Shown here: in pieces, positions 7,935-17,278 of the stretch
How the letters are laid out: every line of letters starts with the position of its first letter
How positions within the stretch are numbered: position 1 is the first letter of the stretch
Made by a program: the position numbers and the translations under genes
Notes under the pieces: generated by a model
The model's database searches: none
What the model saw: the letters and a program-made list of their open reading frames with translations, nothing else
Told to the model about the DNA's origin: nothing
Assembly: GCF_014648675.1 (NCBI RefSeq)
Contig: NZ_BMRO01000001.1
Coordinates: 92,606-143,638 of the forward strand
DNA length: 51,033 nt
Reading direction: 5' to 3'
Origin: Actinomadura livida
Lineage (GTDB): Bacteria; Actinomycetota; Actinomycetes; Streptosporangiales; Streptosporangiaceae

Positions 7935-10394
7935 ATGGCAATCATGCGTAAGGGCAAGGGCTGGGGGCCGTGGCTGGCGGTCCTGGCGGCGGTGACCGGA
8001 GTGGTGGTGCTGGCCGGGACGACCTTCGCCCCGCTGTTCGGCGAGGGCAAGGACGGGCTGGGGGAGGCGGCGAACCGCGCGCAGCTGACCGGGGGTCTCC
8101 TGCTCGGCGCCGCGGTGGCCCTCGTCACCGTGGTGCGGTGGGCCCGGCAGCGCTCCCGGGGGCGTGGCGCCGCCGTACCGGCCGCAGACGCCGTGGCGCA
8201 GGCCAAGCAGGTGCTGGCGGAGCTGGTGGACCAGCAGTGGAAGGAAGAGGCGCGGCTGCGGTCGCTGGATGACCCCGACCCGATCCCGGTGCGGTGGCGG
8301 ACTCCGGAGGCGGCCGAGTTGATGGACCATGCCGTCAACATCGATCCGTCCGCCGGACCGGGCGGTGGGCGTGCAGATGGGTCGGCACGGTTGTGGTGGG
8401 CGGCCTCCAGCGCCGACATCGATGCGCTGGCCGACCGGTTCCGCCGCACCCGGCGGCGCCGGCTGGTGATCCTGGGCGGACCGGGCACCGGCAAGACCAC
8501 CCTGGCGGTGCAGTTGCTGTTGCAGCTGCTGGCCACCCGTACCGCCGATGAGCCGGTCCCGGTGTTGCTGCCGGTGGCCGGCTGGGACACCCGGCGCCAT
8601 CCCCGGCTGCAGGAGTGGATCGCCGACCGGCTCACCGGCGACTATCCGGCGCTGCGCTCACCGGAGCTGGGCGCCGAGGTGGCACGGGCACTGGCCGGGC
8701 GCGGGCACATCCTGCCGGTCCTGGACGGGCTGGACGAGCTGCCCCCACCCGCCCAGAACGCGGTGATCACCGCGCTGAACCGATCCCTGGGCGGGGACGA
8801 CCAGCTCATCCTCACCAGCCGCACCACCGAGTTCACCGCCGCGATCAGCGCCGCCGGGGACGTGATCACCTCCGCCGCCGTGCTGGAAGCACGCCCGCTG
8901 ACACCCGCGGCCGCCGCCGACTACCTCACCCGCTGCCTGCCGCCCTCCCCCGGGCCGGCCTGGCAGCAGACCCTGACCGCGCTGCGCGCCGCACTTCCGG
9001 CCGACCAGACCCCATTCGGCCAGGGGGCCGGCCGGCCGGCGGCGGCGCTGGCCGACCTCACCGCCACCCCGCTGGGACTGTGGCTGGTCCGCACCGTCTA
9101 CACCGCACCCGGCGCCGACCCCACCCCACTGACCGATCCGGCCCGCTTCCCCACCCCCGGCGCGCTCCAGGCCCACCTGCTCGACCAGCTCATCCCCGCC
9201 CTGATCACCACCCGCCCCCCTGCTGACAGCTCCGCCGAACCGTTCCGCCCTCGCCGCCGCCACGACCCTGTCCAGGTCCGCCACTGGCTGGGATACCTGG
9301 CCCACCACCTCACCCACCAGCCCGCCACCGGCGGCCACGGCGGCCAGGGCACCCGCGACCTGGCCTGGTGGCGGCTGGCCGCCACCACCCGCACCTTCAC
9401 CCCCAGCACCCGGCTCATCATCACCCTCGGCACCACCCTCACCATCGGGCTCGCGGTCGGGCTCGCGGAGGGGCTCACGGACGGGCTCACGGAAGGGCTC
9501 GTGTTCGGGCTCACGGCCGGCCTCGCGGTCGGGCTCGCGGCCGGCCTCGCAGCCGGGCTTACCGCACGGTCATGGGCGCAAGACTCACCCGGATACGCCG
9601 ATTTGCACCTCCGCCGACGCTCGGCCGCCCTCGCACGCAACCTCGCAGCCAGGCTCCCGCACGGGCTTGCGGCCGGGTCCGCGGTCGGGCTCGCGTCTGT
9701 CTTCACGGGCAAGGTCGGGGAGTACTACCTCTCCGTGGACGGCTACACCTACTACAAGGACCGCGGCGGCTACTTCGTAGCGGACGGCTCCTCATTCCCC
9801 GCGGGCGGCGACACGGGCAACCTCGCGGACTTCCTCGTGAATGGGCTCGTGGAAGGGCTCGTGGAAGGGCTCGCGGTCGGGCTCGTGTTCGGGCTCCCGC
9901 TCGCGATTGCGCTTGGAATCATGGCTTGGGCAGCGACACCAGCGCAGACTTATCACGCCACAACACCGATGAGCAGCTGGCGCACCGACCGGAGACTGAA
10001 CCTTCTCCGCTTCTTCACCATCACCCTCGCCATGGCCCTCACGACCACACTCGTGGCCGGGATCACGGTCACACTCGCGCTCGGGGGCACGGGCGAGCTC
10101 GTGTCCGGGCTCACGTTCGGGCTCGCATTCGGGCTCGCATTCGGGCTCGCATTCGGGCTCGCATTCGGAAAACACCGGGCCTGGTGGGCCTACCAGCTCG
10201 CCACCTGGAAACTGGCACGGGCCGGTCACCTGCCCCGCAAACTGATGCCCTTTCTGGACGACTGCCACCGCCTCGGCCTGCTACGCACGGTCGGCCCCTT
10301 CTACCAATTCCGCCACGCCGAGCTCCACGACCACCTCGCCGCAACCCACCCGCCCCGGAACAGCGCCGGCAGGCGCCACCACCGCCCCACCTGA
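7935..10394 (+). CDS. NACHT-domain NTPase with membrane-type Gly-Leu repeats
   Basis: I used ATG 7935; ATG 7944 and GTG 7893 are alternatives. The 819-residue protein opens with two hydrophobic helices (to about residue 65), followed by a linker. The NACHT/STAND ATPase has Walker A GGPGTGKT at 181-188 and Walker [11 protein letters not shown] near 260. After the ATPase come three blocks of GL-x-x-GL repeats (about residues 504-543, 635-660, 720-744), which look like glycine-zipper membrane segments. The tail, with [10 protein letters not shown] and [13 protein letters not shown], is seen in actinomycete NACHT proteins. NACHT proteins include known antiphage sensors; a membrane-disrupting effector role for the repeats is my inference. 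The 3' part carries a perfect 12-base DNA tandem repeat. Confidence 0.85.
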   Translation: MAIMRKGKGWGPWLAVLAAVTGVVVLAGTTFAPLFGEGKDGLGEAANRAQLTGGLLLGAAVALVTVVRWARQRSRGRGAAVPAADAVAQAKQVLAELVDQQWKEEARLRSLDDPDPIPVRWRTPEAAELMDHAVNIDPSAGPGGGRADGSARLWWAASSADIDALADRFRRTRRRRLVILGGPGTGKTTLAVQLLLQLLATRTADEPVPVLLPVAGWDTRRHPRLQEWIADRLTGDYPALRSPELGAEVARALAGRGHILPVLDGLDELPPPAQNAVITALNRSLGGDDQLILTSRTTEFTAAISAAGDVITSAAVLEARPLTPAAAADYLTRCLPPSPGPAWQQTLTALRAALPADQTPFGQGAGRPAAALADLTATPLGLWLVRTVYTAPGADPTPLTDPARFPTPGALQAHLLDQLIPALITTRPPADSSAEPFRPRRRHDPVQVRHWLGYLAHHLTHQPATGGHGGQGTRDLAWWRLAATTRTFTPSTRLIITLGTTLTIGLAVGLAEGLTDGLTEGLVFGLTAGLAVGLAAGLAAGLTARSWAQDSPGYADLHLRRRSAALARNLAARLPHGLAAGSAVGLASVFTGKVGEYYLSVDGYTYYKDRGGYFVADGSSFPAGGDTGNLADFLVNGLVEGLVEGLAVGLVFGLPLAIALGIMAWAATPAQTYHATTPMSSWRTDRRLNLLRFFTITLAMALTTTLVAGITVTLALGGTGELVSGLTFGLAFGLAFGLAFGLAFGKHRAWWAYQLATWKLARAGHLPRKLMPFLDDCHRLGLLRTVGPFYQFRHAELHDHLAATHPPRNSAGRRHHRPT
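10107..10166 (+). repeat. 12-base tandem repeat inside the NACHT gene
   Basis: GGGCTCGCATTC occurs four times without a mismatch (10119-10166) and once before that with two mismatches (10107-10118). Each unit encodes Gly-Leu-Ala-Phe. Copy number could change by slippage and keep the frame, giving length variation in a predicted membrane segment. Confidence 0.9.
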
Positions 10395-10548
10395 CCGGAA
10401 ACACGAACGTCGCCCTCGCCCAAGACTGCAGGGCGGCACAGCGGAAGGCCGGACGGGCAGCCACGGAAGGCGGTTGGTGAGGCGGGTGAGCGCGCCGGCA
10501 GCGAGCACTCACGCGCTGAATGTTCACGCCACCGTGGCGGCAGGCCCC

Positions 10549-10578
10549 GGGAGCCCGCCGCCGGGCGGGCCCGCTCCC
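10549..10578. terminator. Hairpin between convergent genes
   Basis: GGGAGC and GCTCCC enclose a second pairing, CCGCC with GGCGG, separated by a small bulge. The hairpin lies between the convergent NACHT gene and the gene ending at 10604. It has no T-run, as is common for actinomycete terminators, so the call is tentative. Confidence 0.4.
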
Positions 10579-10603
10579 AGTCCCCTGACCTGGTCGGCTT
10601 GCT

Positions 10604-11737
10604 TTACGAGCGCTTCGCGTCCTGGAATCGCTGGCTGAGAGCGGGGGAGGAAGGCGTCACCCGGGGCAGCGGCGGCTCGGCGTACCAGTCGGCCTTGTAC
10701 CGGCGCAGCAGGTCCTCACCGTCGCGCTCCCATGAGAAGCCGGACCTCTTCAGCAGCTTCCGGAACACACGGTCGGCCGCGGCAGGTCCGGCTTCGGCCA
10801 CCAGACGCCGGATCGGGACGGGGCTGATCCCCTCATCACGCAGGTACGCGGAGATGACCTCGCGGTAGGGCCGTCGCCGGATGAGGTCGGGGTCGGCGAA
10901 GGCGCGCTGCGCGACGGGGTAGTCGACGTAGAAGCCCAGTCCGTCCTCCTCGTCGTAGATCAACGCGACGTCTTCCGCGGTGGTCCATGCCTCGGGCAGC
11001 GGCGGCAGGTCCGGTTCCGTCCATGGACCGTCCGTGCTGCCTGCCCGCTCGTAGATGTGGCGGTACAAGGCCATCAGGGTCTGGTGGACCTTTTCGCCGG
11101 GGACGACGATCAGGTCACCGCCGTTCAGGTCGATATACGCCCGGCGCTGCTCGGCCTGCAGTTCGCGGGCTTGGGCGAGTTTCTCGGGGTTACGGAAGAC
11201 CCGCTCCGGAAACCTCATGACGATTCCGGGCAGCCCGGCCAGCACCTCGTCGGCCTGGTCGGCGGGGAAGGCCGTCGGCGTGCCACTGATCATCCACTCG
11301 TCGCCGACGGGCACGATCCCGCCGATCATGACCGTCCCGGGGGTGAGGGCCTCAACGCCCTCCGCCCCCATGTTGGAGCGGACGCGGTAGGTGAGCTCGT
11401 CAACATGGTTGAAGGCGACGACACCGTCATCGCGATACGGCTCGGTGATCTCGAACATGCCCTGCACGTTGTCGAGCCAGCCCAGCAGCAGCGCCCTGTC
11501 CGCCTCGTCCAGGTCCCGGCGTTCGGCGACGAACCGTTCCACCACCCGGGATCCGCTTTCGAGCCGGTGGTTGAAAAGGAAGTCCTCGATGACGGCGGAG
11601 AGGGCGCTCTCGTCGTTGACGACGCCGCCGGGAAAGGCGTCCAGGACCAGCTCGCTCAGCGGGCCGTCGAAGCGCTCGGACAGGGCGAAGTTCACCAGCT
11701 CCCCCTTGAGATCGCCCGCCCGTGCCATCTGATCCAT
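10604..11737 (-). CDS. Hypothetical protein, 377 residues
   Basis: I do not recognise the family. The ATG at 11737 follows GAAGAGGGA at good spacing. The sequence is acidic and reads as a globular cytoplasmic protein: an N-terminal helical part (FLFNHRLE, LLGWLDNVQGMFEI), a middle with strands around GTVMIGGIVPVGDEWMISG, and a helical C-terminal part with LKRSGFSWERDGEDLLRRYK. No signal peptide, membrane helix or catalytic motif is clear. It converges on the NACHT gene and diverges from the gene for the disordered protein. Confidence 0.75.
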   Translation of the reverse strand: MDQMARAGDLKGELVNFALSERFDGPLSELVLDAFPGGVVNDESALSAVIEDFLFNHRLESGSRVVERFVAERRDLDEADRALLLGWLDNVQGMFEITEPYRDDGVVAFNHVDELTYRVRSNMGAEGVEALTPGTVMIGGIVPVGDEWMISGTPTAFPADQADEVLAGLPGIVMRFPERVFRNPEKLAQARELQAEQRRAYIDLNGGDLIVVPGEKVHQTLMALYRHIYERAGSTDGPWTEPDLPPLPEAWTTAEDVALIYDEEDGLGFYVDYPVAQRAFADPDLIRRRPYREVISAYLRDEGISPVPIRRLVAEAGPAAADRVFRKLLKRSGFSWERDGEDLLRRYKADWYAEPPLPRVTPSSPALSQRFQDAKRS

Positions 11738-12167
11738 GTTCGTCCCTCTTCGTCGCCGGTTTCGTGGGCGGCACGCAGGCTACCGCCGCGGGCCGACTCA
11801 TCGCCGGACGAATGATCGGCTTCCGTCCCGCCCAACCGGTCGCCGCCCGTCCCGAGCACGCCTCCGGCGAATCAATCGAAGATAGACGTTTTCTCGTCCA
11901 GAACGTCTTGCACTGATCCCGTTTCCCCGCGAAACCGCGGCCCACAGACGACCCGAGCCGCCGCCTCGGACATACGGGCTGTGAACTCTCAGAGCCTGAA
12001 CGTGCAGAAAATGAATGTGCGCGATTACATGGACGGCGACACCTCCGGAGGCCGCCCCCGCACGTCCACCGGATGCATGTCCGACATGCACTGAAAAGGG
12101 CGATGGGTTCGCTGTCAGATTGTCCCGGCGGCAGGGCTCCGTTCCTCCGGCGGAAAGGGTGGAAAGC
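11738..12167. other. Divergent intergenic region
   Basis: This interval of 430 bases separates two divergent genes. Part of it (11860-12040) is less GC-rich than its surroundings and should hold the promoters. I see no gene: the short frames here have low-complexity shadow composition. No clear operator stands out. Confidence 0.5.
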
Positions 12168-13580
12168 GTGGGCATCGACCGGCCCGGCGGGACCGACACT
12201 CACGCGGAGAACGTCGAGAAGCCACCGGCCGAGGACCGTCCGGCGGCACCGCCACCCGACCGGCCAGGGTCGCCCGGCCAGCCGTCCCGCTTAGAAAGCC
12301 TCCGCGCCGCCCGCGAGGCGCAGGAGGCCCGCCGCGCCGAGACCGGCACGCAGCAGACAGCTCCGCAGGAGACAGGCGCCGAGCAGCGGGACGAACGCGA
12401 GAAGGACCGGGGGGAGTCCTCCTCGGCCGAGCCCGCCGACAAGGAGCCGGACGCCCAGGCCGGTCCGAAGCTCCCGGAGAGGGGACCGGGCGGCGAGACC
12501 GAGTCCGACACCGAGGCCGGAAGCGGCGACCGCGATCGGGAGACCGACCGTTCCGGATCCGAGATCGGACAGGCACGGCCGGACGGACGCGGCGAGCAGC
12601 CCTACGCGGCTGCCACCGGCGAACTCACGCCGGAGCAGGGTACGGAACCGCGCGGGGAGGTCCGGGACGACAAGGCCGAGCCTTCCTATGACGGACCTGC
12701 CGACGAGAGGCCGGACGCACCGGCCGAACCGCAGACCGACGAAGACCGGCCGATGACCGGCGAAACGGAGCCAGAGGATCCGCAAGACCGGGACCATCAG
12801 CCACTCCCCCAGCAGGACGGCCGCGTACCCGGCGACGACGGGAACGATTCCCGCGGAGGAGCCGGCAACGAACAGCAGCCCCAGGCCGATGACCAACCGG
12901 CCGGTCACGACAACACTCCGCAGGACGAGCCCGCTCCCGCCGACCAGCAGGACAGCGGCAGCGAAACACAGCAGGCCGCCGAAGCCCCGGTCCGCGCCTC
13001 CGAGAACCCGGAACCGGGGGACGCCCCCCTCTTCCGGGTCGCCTGGCTACCGGCAGCGGAGGAAGGCGTCACGCGCTGGACATCACCCGTCGTCCAGTTC
13101 AACGAACAGATGCCCGGCAACCAGATCGAGCGCCGTGATAGGAATGCCGAAGGTCGACCGGGGACGCTAGCCACCACAGAAGATGAACCGAACAAATACC
13201 GCAATCTCCCCGAACTCACCCGAGATGGAACTCCCGGACGCGGCGAACTCCGTCCACCCGAGGACGATCCCGTCGACCGCAACCCCGACCCCGAGGAAGG
13301 AAAGCGGAGCCGATGGGAGAACTACGACCGGGTCAATACCGCATTCGATGCTACGAAGAACATCATCAAAGGCGTGAAGGACCTTCAATCAAAACCATCA
13401 CCGACAGGACAGGCAGAGTCCAAGACTGATGTCGGCGCCCCTAAGCCCGAGCCTCATACCGGGTACGCGACAGATCCCATGAGCAACGGGATTGTTGCCT
13501 TCGCCGCACTTCTCAGTGGGGGGGTACAAATGTACCGGAACTACAGGCCTACTCGACGGAGCGAACATGCCGATAACTGA
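12168..13580 (+). CDS. Large intrinsically disordered protein with short structured C-terminus
   Basis: I placed the start at GTG 12168, preceded by GGAAAG; an upstream frame to 12015 also exists. Most of the 470 residues are Glu, Asp, Gln, Pro, Arg and Ala in low-complexity order, so disorder is near certain. The C-terminal 130 residues are different: a Trp-containing patch (FRVAWLPAAEEGVTRW), a NYDRVNTAFDATKNIIKGVKDL helix and a hydrophobic end segment (SNGIVAFAALLSGGVQMY). The stop overlaps the next start by 14 bases, so the gene is coupled to the two small paralogues downstream. I know no family for it; a scaffold, surface protein or effector carrier are all possible. Confidence 0.65.
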   Translation: MGIDRPGGTDTHAENVEKPPAEDRPAAPPPDRPGSPGQPSRLESLRAAREAQEARRAETGTQQTAPQETGAEQRDEREKDRGESSSAEPADKEPDAQAGPKLPERGPGGETESDTEAGSGDRDRETDRSGSEIGQARPDGRGEQPYAAATGELTPEQGTEPRGEVRDDKAEPSYDGPADERPDAPAEPQTDEDRPMTGETEPEDPQDRDHQPLPQQDGRVPGDDGNDSRGGAGNEQQPQADDQPAGHDNTPQDEPAPADQQDSGSETQQAAEAPVRASENPEPGDAPLFRVAWLPAAEEGVTRWTSPVVQFNEQMPGNQIERRDRNAEGRPGTLATTEDEPNKYRNLPELTRDGTPGRGELRPPEDDPVDRNPDPEEGKRSRWENYDRVNTAFDATKNIIKGVKDLQSKPSPTGQAESKTDVGAPKPEPHTGYATDPMSNGIVAFAALLSGGVQMYRNYRPTRRSEHADN

Positions 13581-14016
13581 TAACCAGATAGCCACCTTGC
13601 GAGCTCAACTCGCGGGGCGGATGGATGAGCACGAACGTCTCCTAGACCAACTGGACACGGAGGAAAGCCAGACCGGCTACATCGCCCTGGTGACTGCAGC
13701 ATTCTTCGAGGCTGTTGACCGAAGGTTCATCGTCAACGACAAGGTCGTTGACGATGCAGAAGTCATCGAGTTCATCGCCTATCAACGTTCAGCACACCCC
13801 GTCGCGGCCGAGCAAATGGACCCCACTGTCGCTGAACAGGTCGTCCTGCATGCTCTAGGCAAGGGGTCGATAAGCCAGGACGTCGACGGTGAGACACTGC
13901 TCGGCACAAAAATACTCCTGCTCGCAGCACTGACGGCAGAGGCCGACCTCAGTGAGAGCGAGCTTGAGAGCTTCCTGGCCAAGGCGCGCGCCGAGGCGGA
14001 CGAGCACATCGGCTAA
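13567..14016 (+). CDS. Small helical protein, paralogue 1
   Basis: The 149-residue acidic protein starts at ATG 13567, inside the end of the preceding gene. It looks all-helical, with YIALVTAAFFEAVDRRF, VIEFIAYQR and a TKILLLAALTAEADLSESELESFL segment. It aligns with the next protein along most of its length (same order: AF-EA--RRF, hydrophobic FIA/FVA, DP-VAE, LLAAL/LMLVAL). The family is not known to me. The pair looks like a tandem duplication that has diverged, as seen for immunity or adaptor genes; that reading is inference. Confidence 0.75.
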   Translation: MPITDNQIATLRAQLAGRMDEHERLLDQLDTEESQTGYIALVTAAFFEAVDRRFIVNDKVVDDAEVIEFIAYQRSAHPVAAEQMDPTVAEQVVLHALGKGSISQDVDGETLLGTKILLLAALTAEADLSESELESFLAKARAEADEHIG

Positions 14017-14032
14017 CACGGCCAACTACCCG

Positions 14033-14542
14033 ATGGGTGTCAATATGACGGGCAGTTTTACCAGCCACGTCACGGACATGCACCTGGAAGCATTGCTCGC
14101 GCTCCTGGTCGAAGGTCCTGAAGAGTGGCTGGAGCGGTACGGGGAAACAATCAAGAATGAGAACAACGTCGGATATTCACTCCTAATTTACCACGCCTTC
14201 AACGAGGCCCTGCGGCTGAGATTTTCGCCGACCTACACCGTCCCGCAGATAATCCGCTTCGTCGCTGATCTTCGCCTCACCCTTAAGGAGTATGCGCATG
14301 AGCTGGATCCTCGCGTAGCTGAAAGCCTTATTCGCTACTCCCTCGGCGACGATGCTTTCACCGGCCGTCCGCCATTCGGTACGGACGAAGTGACGGTGAT
14401 GCGCGCCCAGCTCCTCATGCTCGTTGCTCTTGTCTCGGAGGAGGAGCTCGACGAGGCGGAGTTGGTGAAGTTGGTCAAGGACTCCGCCGCTCTCGCCAGG
14501 AACCGGGGCGTGGTCGAGCAAGGCCAGGATTCGGGTGTTTAA
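14033..14542 (+). CDS. Small helical protein, paralogue 2
   Basis: This is the second member of the tandem pair (169 residues from ATG 14033, or 165 from ATG 14045). It lies 16 bases after its paralogue, in one probable operon with the disordered protein. Shared blocks include YHAFNEALRLRF, ELDPRVAESLIRYSLGDD and RAQLLMLVALVSEEELDEAEL. It has no signal peptide, membrane helix or catalytic motif. Its base composition is slightly less GC-rich than the flanking genes, like its neighbour, which suggests acquisition as a unit. Confidence 0.75.
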   Translation: MGVNMTGSFTSHVTDMHLEALLALLVEGPEEWLERYGETIKNENNVGYSLLIYHAFNEALRLRFSPTYTVPQIIRFVADLRLTLKEYAHELDPRVAESLIRYSLGDDAFTGRPPFGTDEVTVMRAQLLMLVALVSEEELDEAELVKLVKDSAALARNRGVVEQGQDSGV

Positions 14543-14637
14543 TCGGAACGCGCACTCGGACGGAACGTTTGGGCTGAAAGGGTTCCCTCGCACGGTGTTC
14601 TGCGCCCGCCTCGGAAGCGCGGACAAAAGGCGCTTGA

Positions 14638-15189
14638 TCAGTAGACGAGAGGCTTAGCGGTCTTGTAGTCAACGAGGACCCAGGTGTATTCACGGTAAGC
14701 CCACATGTCGCCCGCCATGTTCCCGTACCACCTGGGTAGGTCGCGGAGTGTTTGCAAAGGAATCCTCGCGGAATTCCTAAGTGCTACATGAACCTCATCA
14801 CCCTCGACACCGAGCCCGACATAGCACATCGTTCCCCAATAGACATTGGGAGTTTCTTCCCTAACTTTCTTCAGCGGAATCCCACCTTGCTTAAGCTCCT
14901 TAGGGGTCCCGATCGAACTGATGATGTTGCGATGGAATGCTCGTTCCTTGGCGGTGACGGGCTTCCAAACAGGGCGCGATGCTTTTGAACTGGATGATCC
15001 ACCAGCAGGTGATTCTGTTTTGGTGCTTACAGTCGGATTAGAGGTCGCCTTTTCGGATCCGGGATCACCTGCGACCGATTGCCCGTCCCCTCCGGTTTGG
15101 CATCCACTCGCGAGGGAGATGGCAAGAAAAAGGACTAAGAACGATAGGCACCCCGCACTATGGCCCCGCGCCTTCTGGTCCGAATTCAT
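14638..15189 (-). CDS. Putative lipoprotein
   Basis: The 183-residue product has a short basic N-terminus, a hydrophobic stretch (LSFLVLFLAISL) and a lipobox ASGC near residue 30, followed by a Ser/Thr/Pro-rich tether. It should therefore be anchored outside the membrane. The C-terminal domain (KERAFHRNIISSIGTP ... YVGLGVEGDEVHVALRN) is not a family I recognise. I chose ATG 15189 after GGTGAG; an in-frame ATG at 15219 is the alternative. The gene is lower in GC than the core genes. Confidence 0.75.
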   Translation of the reverse strand: MNSDQKARGHSAGCLSFLVLFLAISLASGCQTGGDGQSVAGDPGSEKATSNPTVSTKTESPAGGSSSSKASRPVWKPVTAKERAFHRNIISSIGTPKELKQGGIPLKKVREETPNVYWGTMCYVGLGVEGDEVHVALRNSARIPLQTLRDLPRWYGNMAGDMWAYREYTWVLVDYKTAKPLVY

Positions 15190-15726
15190 CTTACTCACCG
15201 CTCCCCTCACGTCACGCATACTCAGCCAAGCCGACTGGAAGTGGGCGCGAGCCGGCTGATACTTCGGTGGCGAGGGGATAGAAATTCTAGCGCCTCTACC
15301 CCCTCCCCCGGTAGAGAGGCTGGAACTTGGGTGTATCGGTCACAGAAGGGGGCCCGCCAGGTCTGCCAATATGCGGATAGCGAAGACTAAGGCTCCCGTT
15401 CACTTTGCCAGGCCGGGCCGAGCAGAGCGACGTGGTCTACGTATCAGTTCCTGACAGGCATATCTCCAGGGGGACGGTCGACCGGGTGTCGGTGCCGTGG
15501 CATTGCGCGGAGGGCGTGATCAGGGAGGAACAGGACCGACGAGCTGGCGCGCCGTTTGGAGCGTGAGACAGGTTCGGTCGACTGTCCGAGCACATACGGG
15601 CGCGTTCGATAGAAAATTGTGGCCCTGTTCGGCCTGACCACCCGTTCATTTGCCCGCGGGGGACCCTGACCTTCATGTACATAGGGTAGTTGGACGGTCA
15701 CGCCTCACTTCCCCCGGAGGATCGAC
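15190..15726. other. Divergent intergenic region
   Basis: About 540 bases between the lipoprotein gene and the XRE regulator gene. It includes a hairpin (GCCTCTACC at 15292 pairing with GGTAGAG and GGC ending at 15320). The start of the XRE gene is preceded by an excellent GGAGG. I see no gene in the interval. Confidence 0.5.
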
Positions 15727-16611
15727 ATGGTCAGCCCCTTCGTACGACGCCAGCGCCTCGCGACCGTACTCCGCGAACTCCGGGAGGAGCGCGGGATGAT
15801 GGCGGACGAACTCGCCAAGCGCATCCACTACTCCCGCACGAAGATCAGCCGCCTGGAGAACGCCTACGGCCGTCCCGACGTCGGCGATGTAATCAAGATC
15901 CTTGATGCATTCGGCATCACAGGCACGAAGTGGGAGGAGATCGTCCGACTCGCCGACGACGCATCCACCAAAGGATGGTGGGATCGCTACGGCGACGCTA
16001 TGGGAACACGCCAGCGCCTCTACGCCGACATCGAGTCAGGTGCAGCAACGATCCGTGAGTACAACAACACCACGGTGCCTGGTCTGCTCCAGACCCTCGA
16101 GTTCAGCTCGGCCCTCGTCAAGCCCAAGCGCGCTGAGGGAGCACTCGGCTTCAGCCCGTCCAAGATGATCGAGGCTCGGGAACGCCGTCAGAAACTCATC
16201 TTGAGCCCGGACGGCCCCAGCTACGACGTCATACTTGACGAGGTAGTCCTGCGGCGCATCAGCGTGCCGATCGAGATCATGGCTGCCCAGGTGCACCACC
16301 TGATCAACTGCGTTACGTCCGAGGCCAGCCTTAGCGTGCTTGTACTCCCCGTCGACGCATACATGGAAGGCGTCGCCGTCCCGCGATCCGCCTTCTCCCT
16401 CTACACCTTCCCAGACCCAGGAGACCCTCCAATGGTCATAGTGGACGCTCCCAGCCACGACCTCGCATACACGGAATCTGACGAGGTCGATCAGCACACC
16501 AGGAGGTATGACCTTCTAAGCAAGGCTGTTCTATCCTCGGAGGACAGCCTCAGATGTCTTGCCGAGGCTGCCGATCGACTAACCTGTAAGGCAACTGGAG
16601 CAGGTGGATGA
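15727..16611 (+). CDS. XRE-family regulator with DUF5753 domain
   Basis: The 294-residue protein has an N-terminal helix-turn-helix (residues 9-65: LREERGMMADELAKRI then RTKISRLENAYGRP) and a C-terminal DUF5753 domain (YNNTTVPGLLQTLEFS; VLVLPVDAYMEG). This is one of the commonest regulator classes in filamentous actinomycetes, usually paired with a small DUF397 protein as here. The ATG at 15727 is set by GGAGG 7 bases upstream. Its stop overlaps the DUF397 start as ATGA. Such pairs are involved in differentiation and antibiotic control in Streptomyces; the target here is unknown. Confidence 0.95.
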   Translation: MVSPFVRRQRLATVLRELREERGMMADELAKRIHYSRTKISRLENAYGRPDVGDVIKILDAFGITGTKWEEIVRLADDASTKGWWDRYGDAMGTRQRLYADIESGAATIREYNNTTVPGLLQTLEFSSALVKPKRAEGALGFSPSKMIEARERRQKLILSPDGPSYDVILDEVVLRRISVPIEIMAAQVHHLINCVTSEASLSVLVLPVDAYMEGVAVPRSAFSLYTFPDPGDPPMVIVDAPSHDLAYTESDEVDQHTRRYDLLSKAVLSSEDSLRCLAEAADRLTCKATGAGG

Positions 16612-16796
16612 CCAAGAAGTTCGGAGCGTGGCGAGTGTCCAGTTACAGCGAAGCTGGTGGGCACTGCGTTGAGGCAGGCCGTTGCACCTCTGGCACAATC
16701 GGCGTCCGAGACTCCACACAACAGGGCAAGGGTGCGATCATCGAATTCACACGTTCGGAGTGGAGCGTCCTCCTGAACGCGATCCGCGCGAAGTGA
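16608..16796 (+). CDS. DUF397 protein
   Basis: A 62-residue protein with the DUF397 pattern: WRVSSYSEAGGHCVEAG near the N-terminus, VRDSTQQ in the middle and FTRSEWSVLL at the end. It overlaps the XRE/DUF5753 gene by 4 bases, the standard arrangement of this regulator and small-partner pair. Confidence 0.95.
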   Translation: MTKKFGAWRVSSYSEAGGHCVEAGRCTSGTIGVRDSTQQGKGAIIEFTRSEWSVLLNAIRAK

Positions 16797-17049
16797 AGAC
16801 GCCTTTCAGCGCGTCCCAGCAGCTAGTCCCCGATCGATAGCTCCCACACAATTGCGCAGCACCGCTACAGACATCCCGTGAGGCTTGTAGCGGCTGCGCT
16901 TCTACGACGGCAAGGCGTTCGGCACGCGCAGAGCAACTGCTGGCCTGGTGCCAACGATCACCAGTCATCGGACGTGGGCGGGTAGGGCCGCCCACCGCTG
17001 ACCAGTGGCCTCCGCGGTAGCGGCCGCGACCGTGGCGCGAGAACGGAGA

Positions 17050-17271
17050 TCAAGATTGCTTCTTCTTGCGGCCGGCGCACTTGGGCTTCTCTGGGCGCGA
17101 GTTCTTGAGATCGTCGTCTGAGATTCCGTACTCGTGCTGCTTATCCTCCAGGTACATGGCGTAGGCGTCGACCGGGCTCTGCCCGAACGCCGGGTCGACC
17201 TCACCATGCCACTGCTGCGCCCATGGCGACACCTCAGCAAGCCCGGCAAGGAGCACGGGCGAAACGTAAGG
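17050..17271 (-). pseudogene. 3' remnant of a PglX-like BREX-2 methylase
   Basis: About 73 codons remain, from just inside a TGA at about 17271 to the stop at 17050. The pieces LLAGLAEVSPWAQQWHGEVDP, then YAMYLEDKQHEYGISDDDLKNSRP and a Lys-rich end, match my memory of the extreme C-terminus of BREX-2 PglX enzymes (W-QWH and a helical end with DDL--WRP). The remaining 1,000 or so codons are absent; instead the HNH nuclease gene ends at 17279, immediately upstream. The remnant lies on the same strand as the truncated pglY and before it, as in BREX-2 operons. It is too short to be functional. Confidence 0.6.
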
Positions 17272-17278
17272 TCATCCG

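Noticed and set aside
15437..15701. Minus-strand frames upstream of the XRE gene
   Set aside because: No ribosome site, shadow-like composition, and they occupy the promoter region of the XRE gene.
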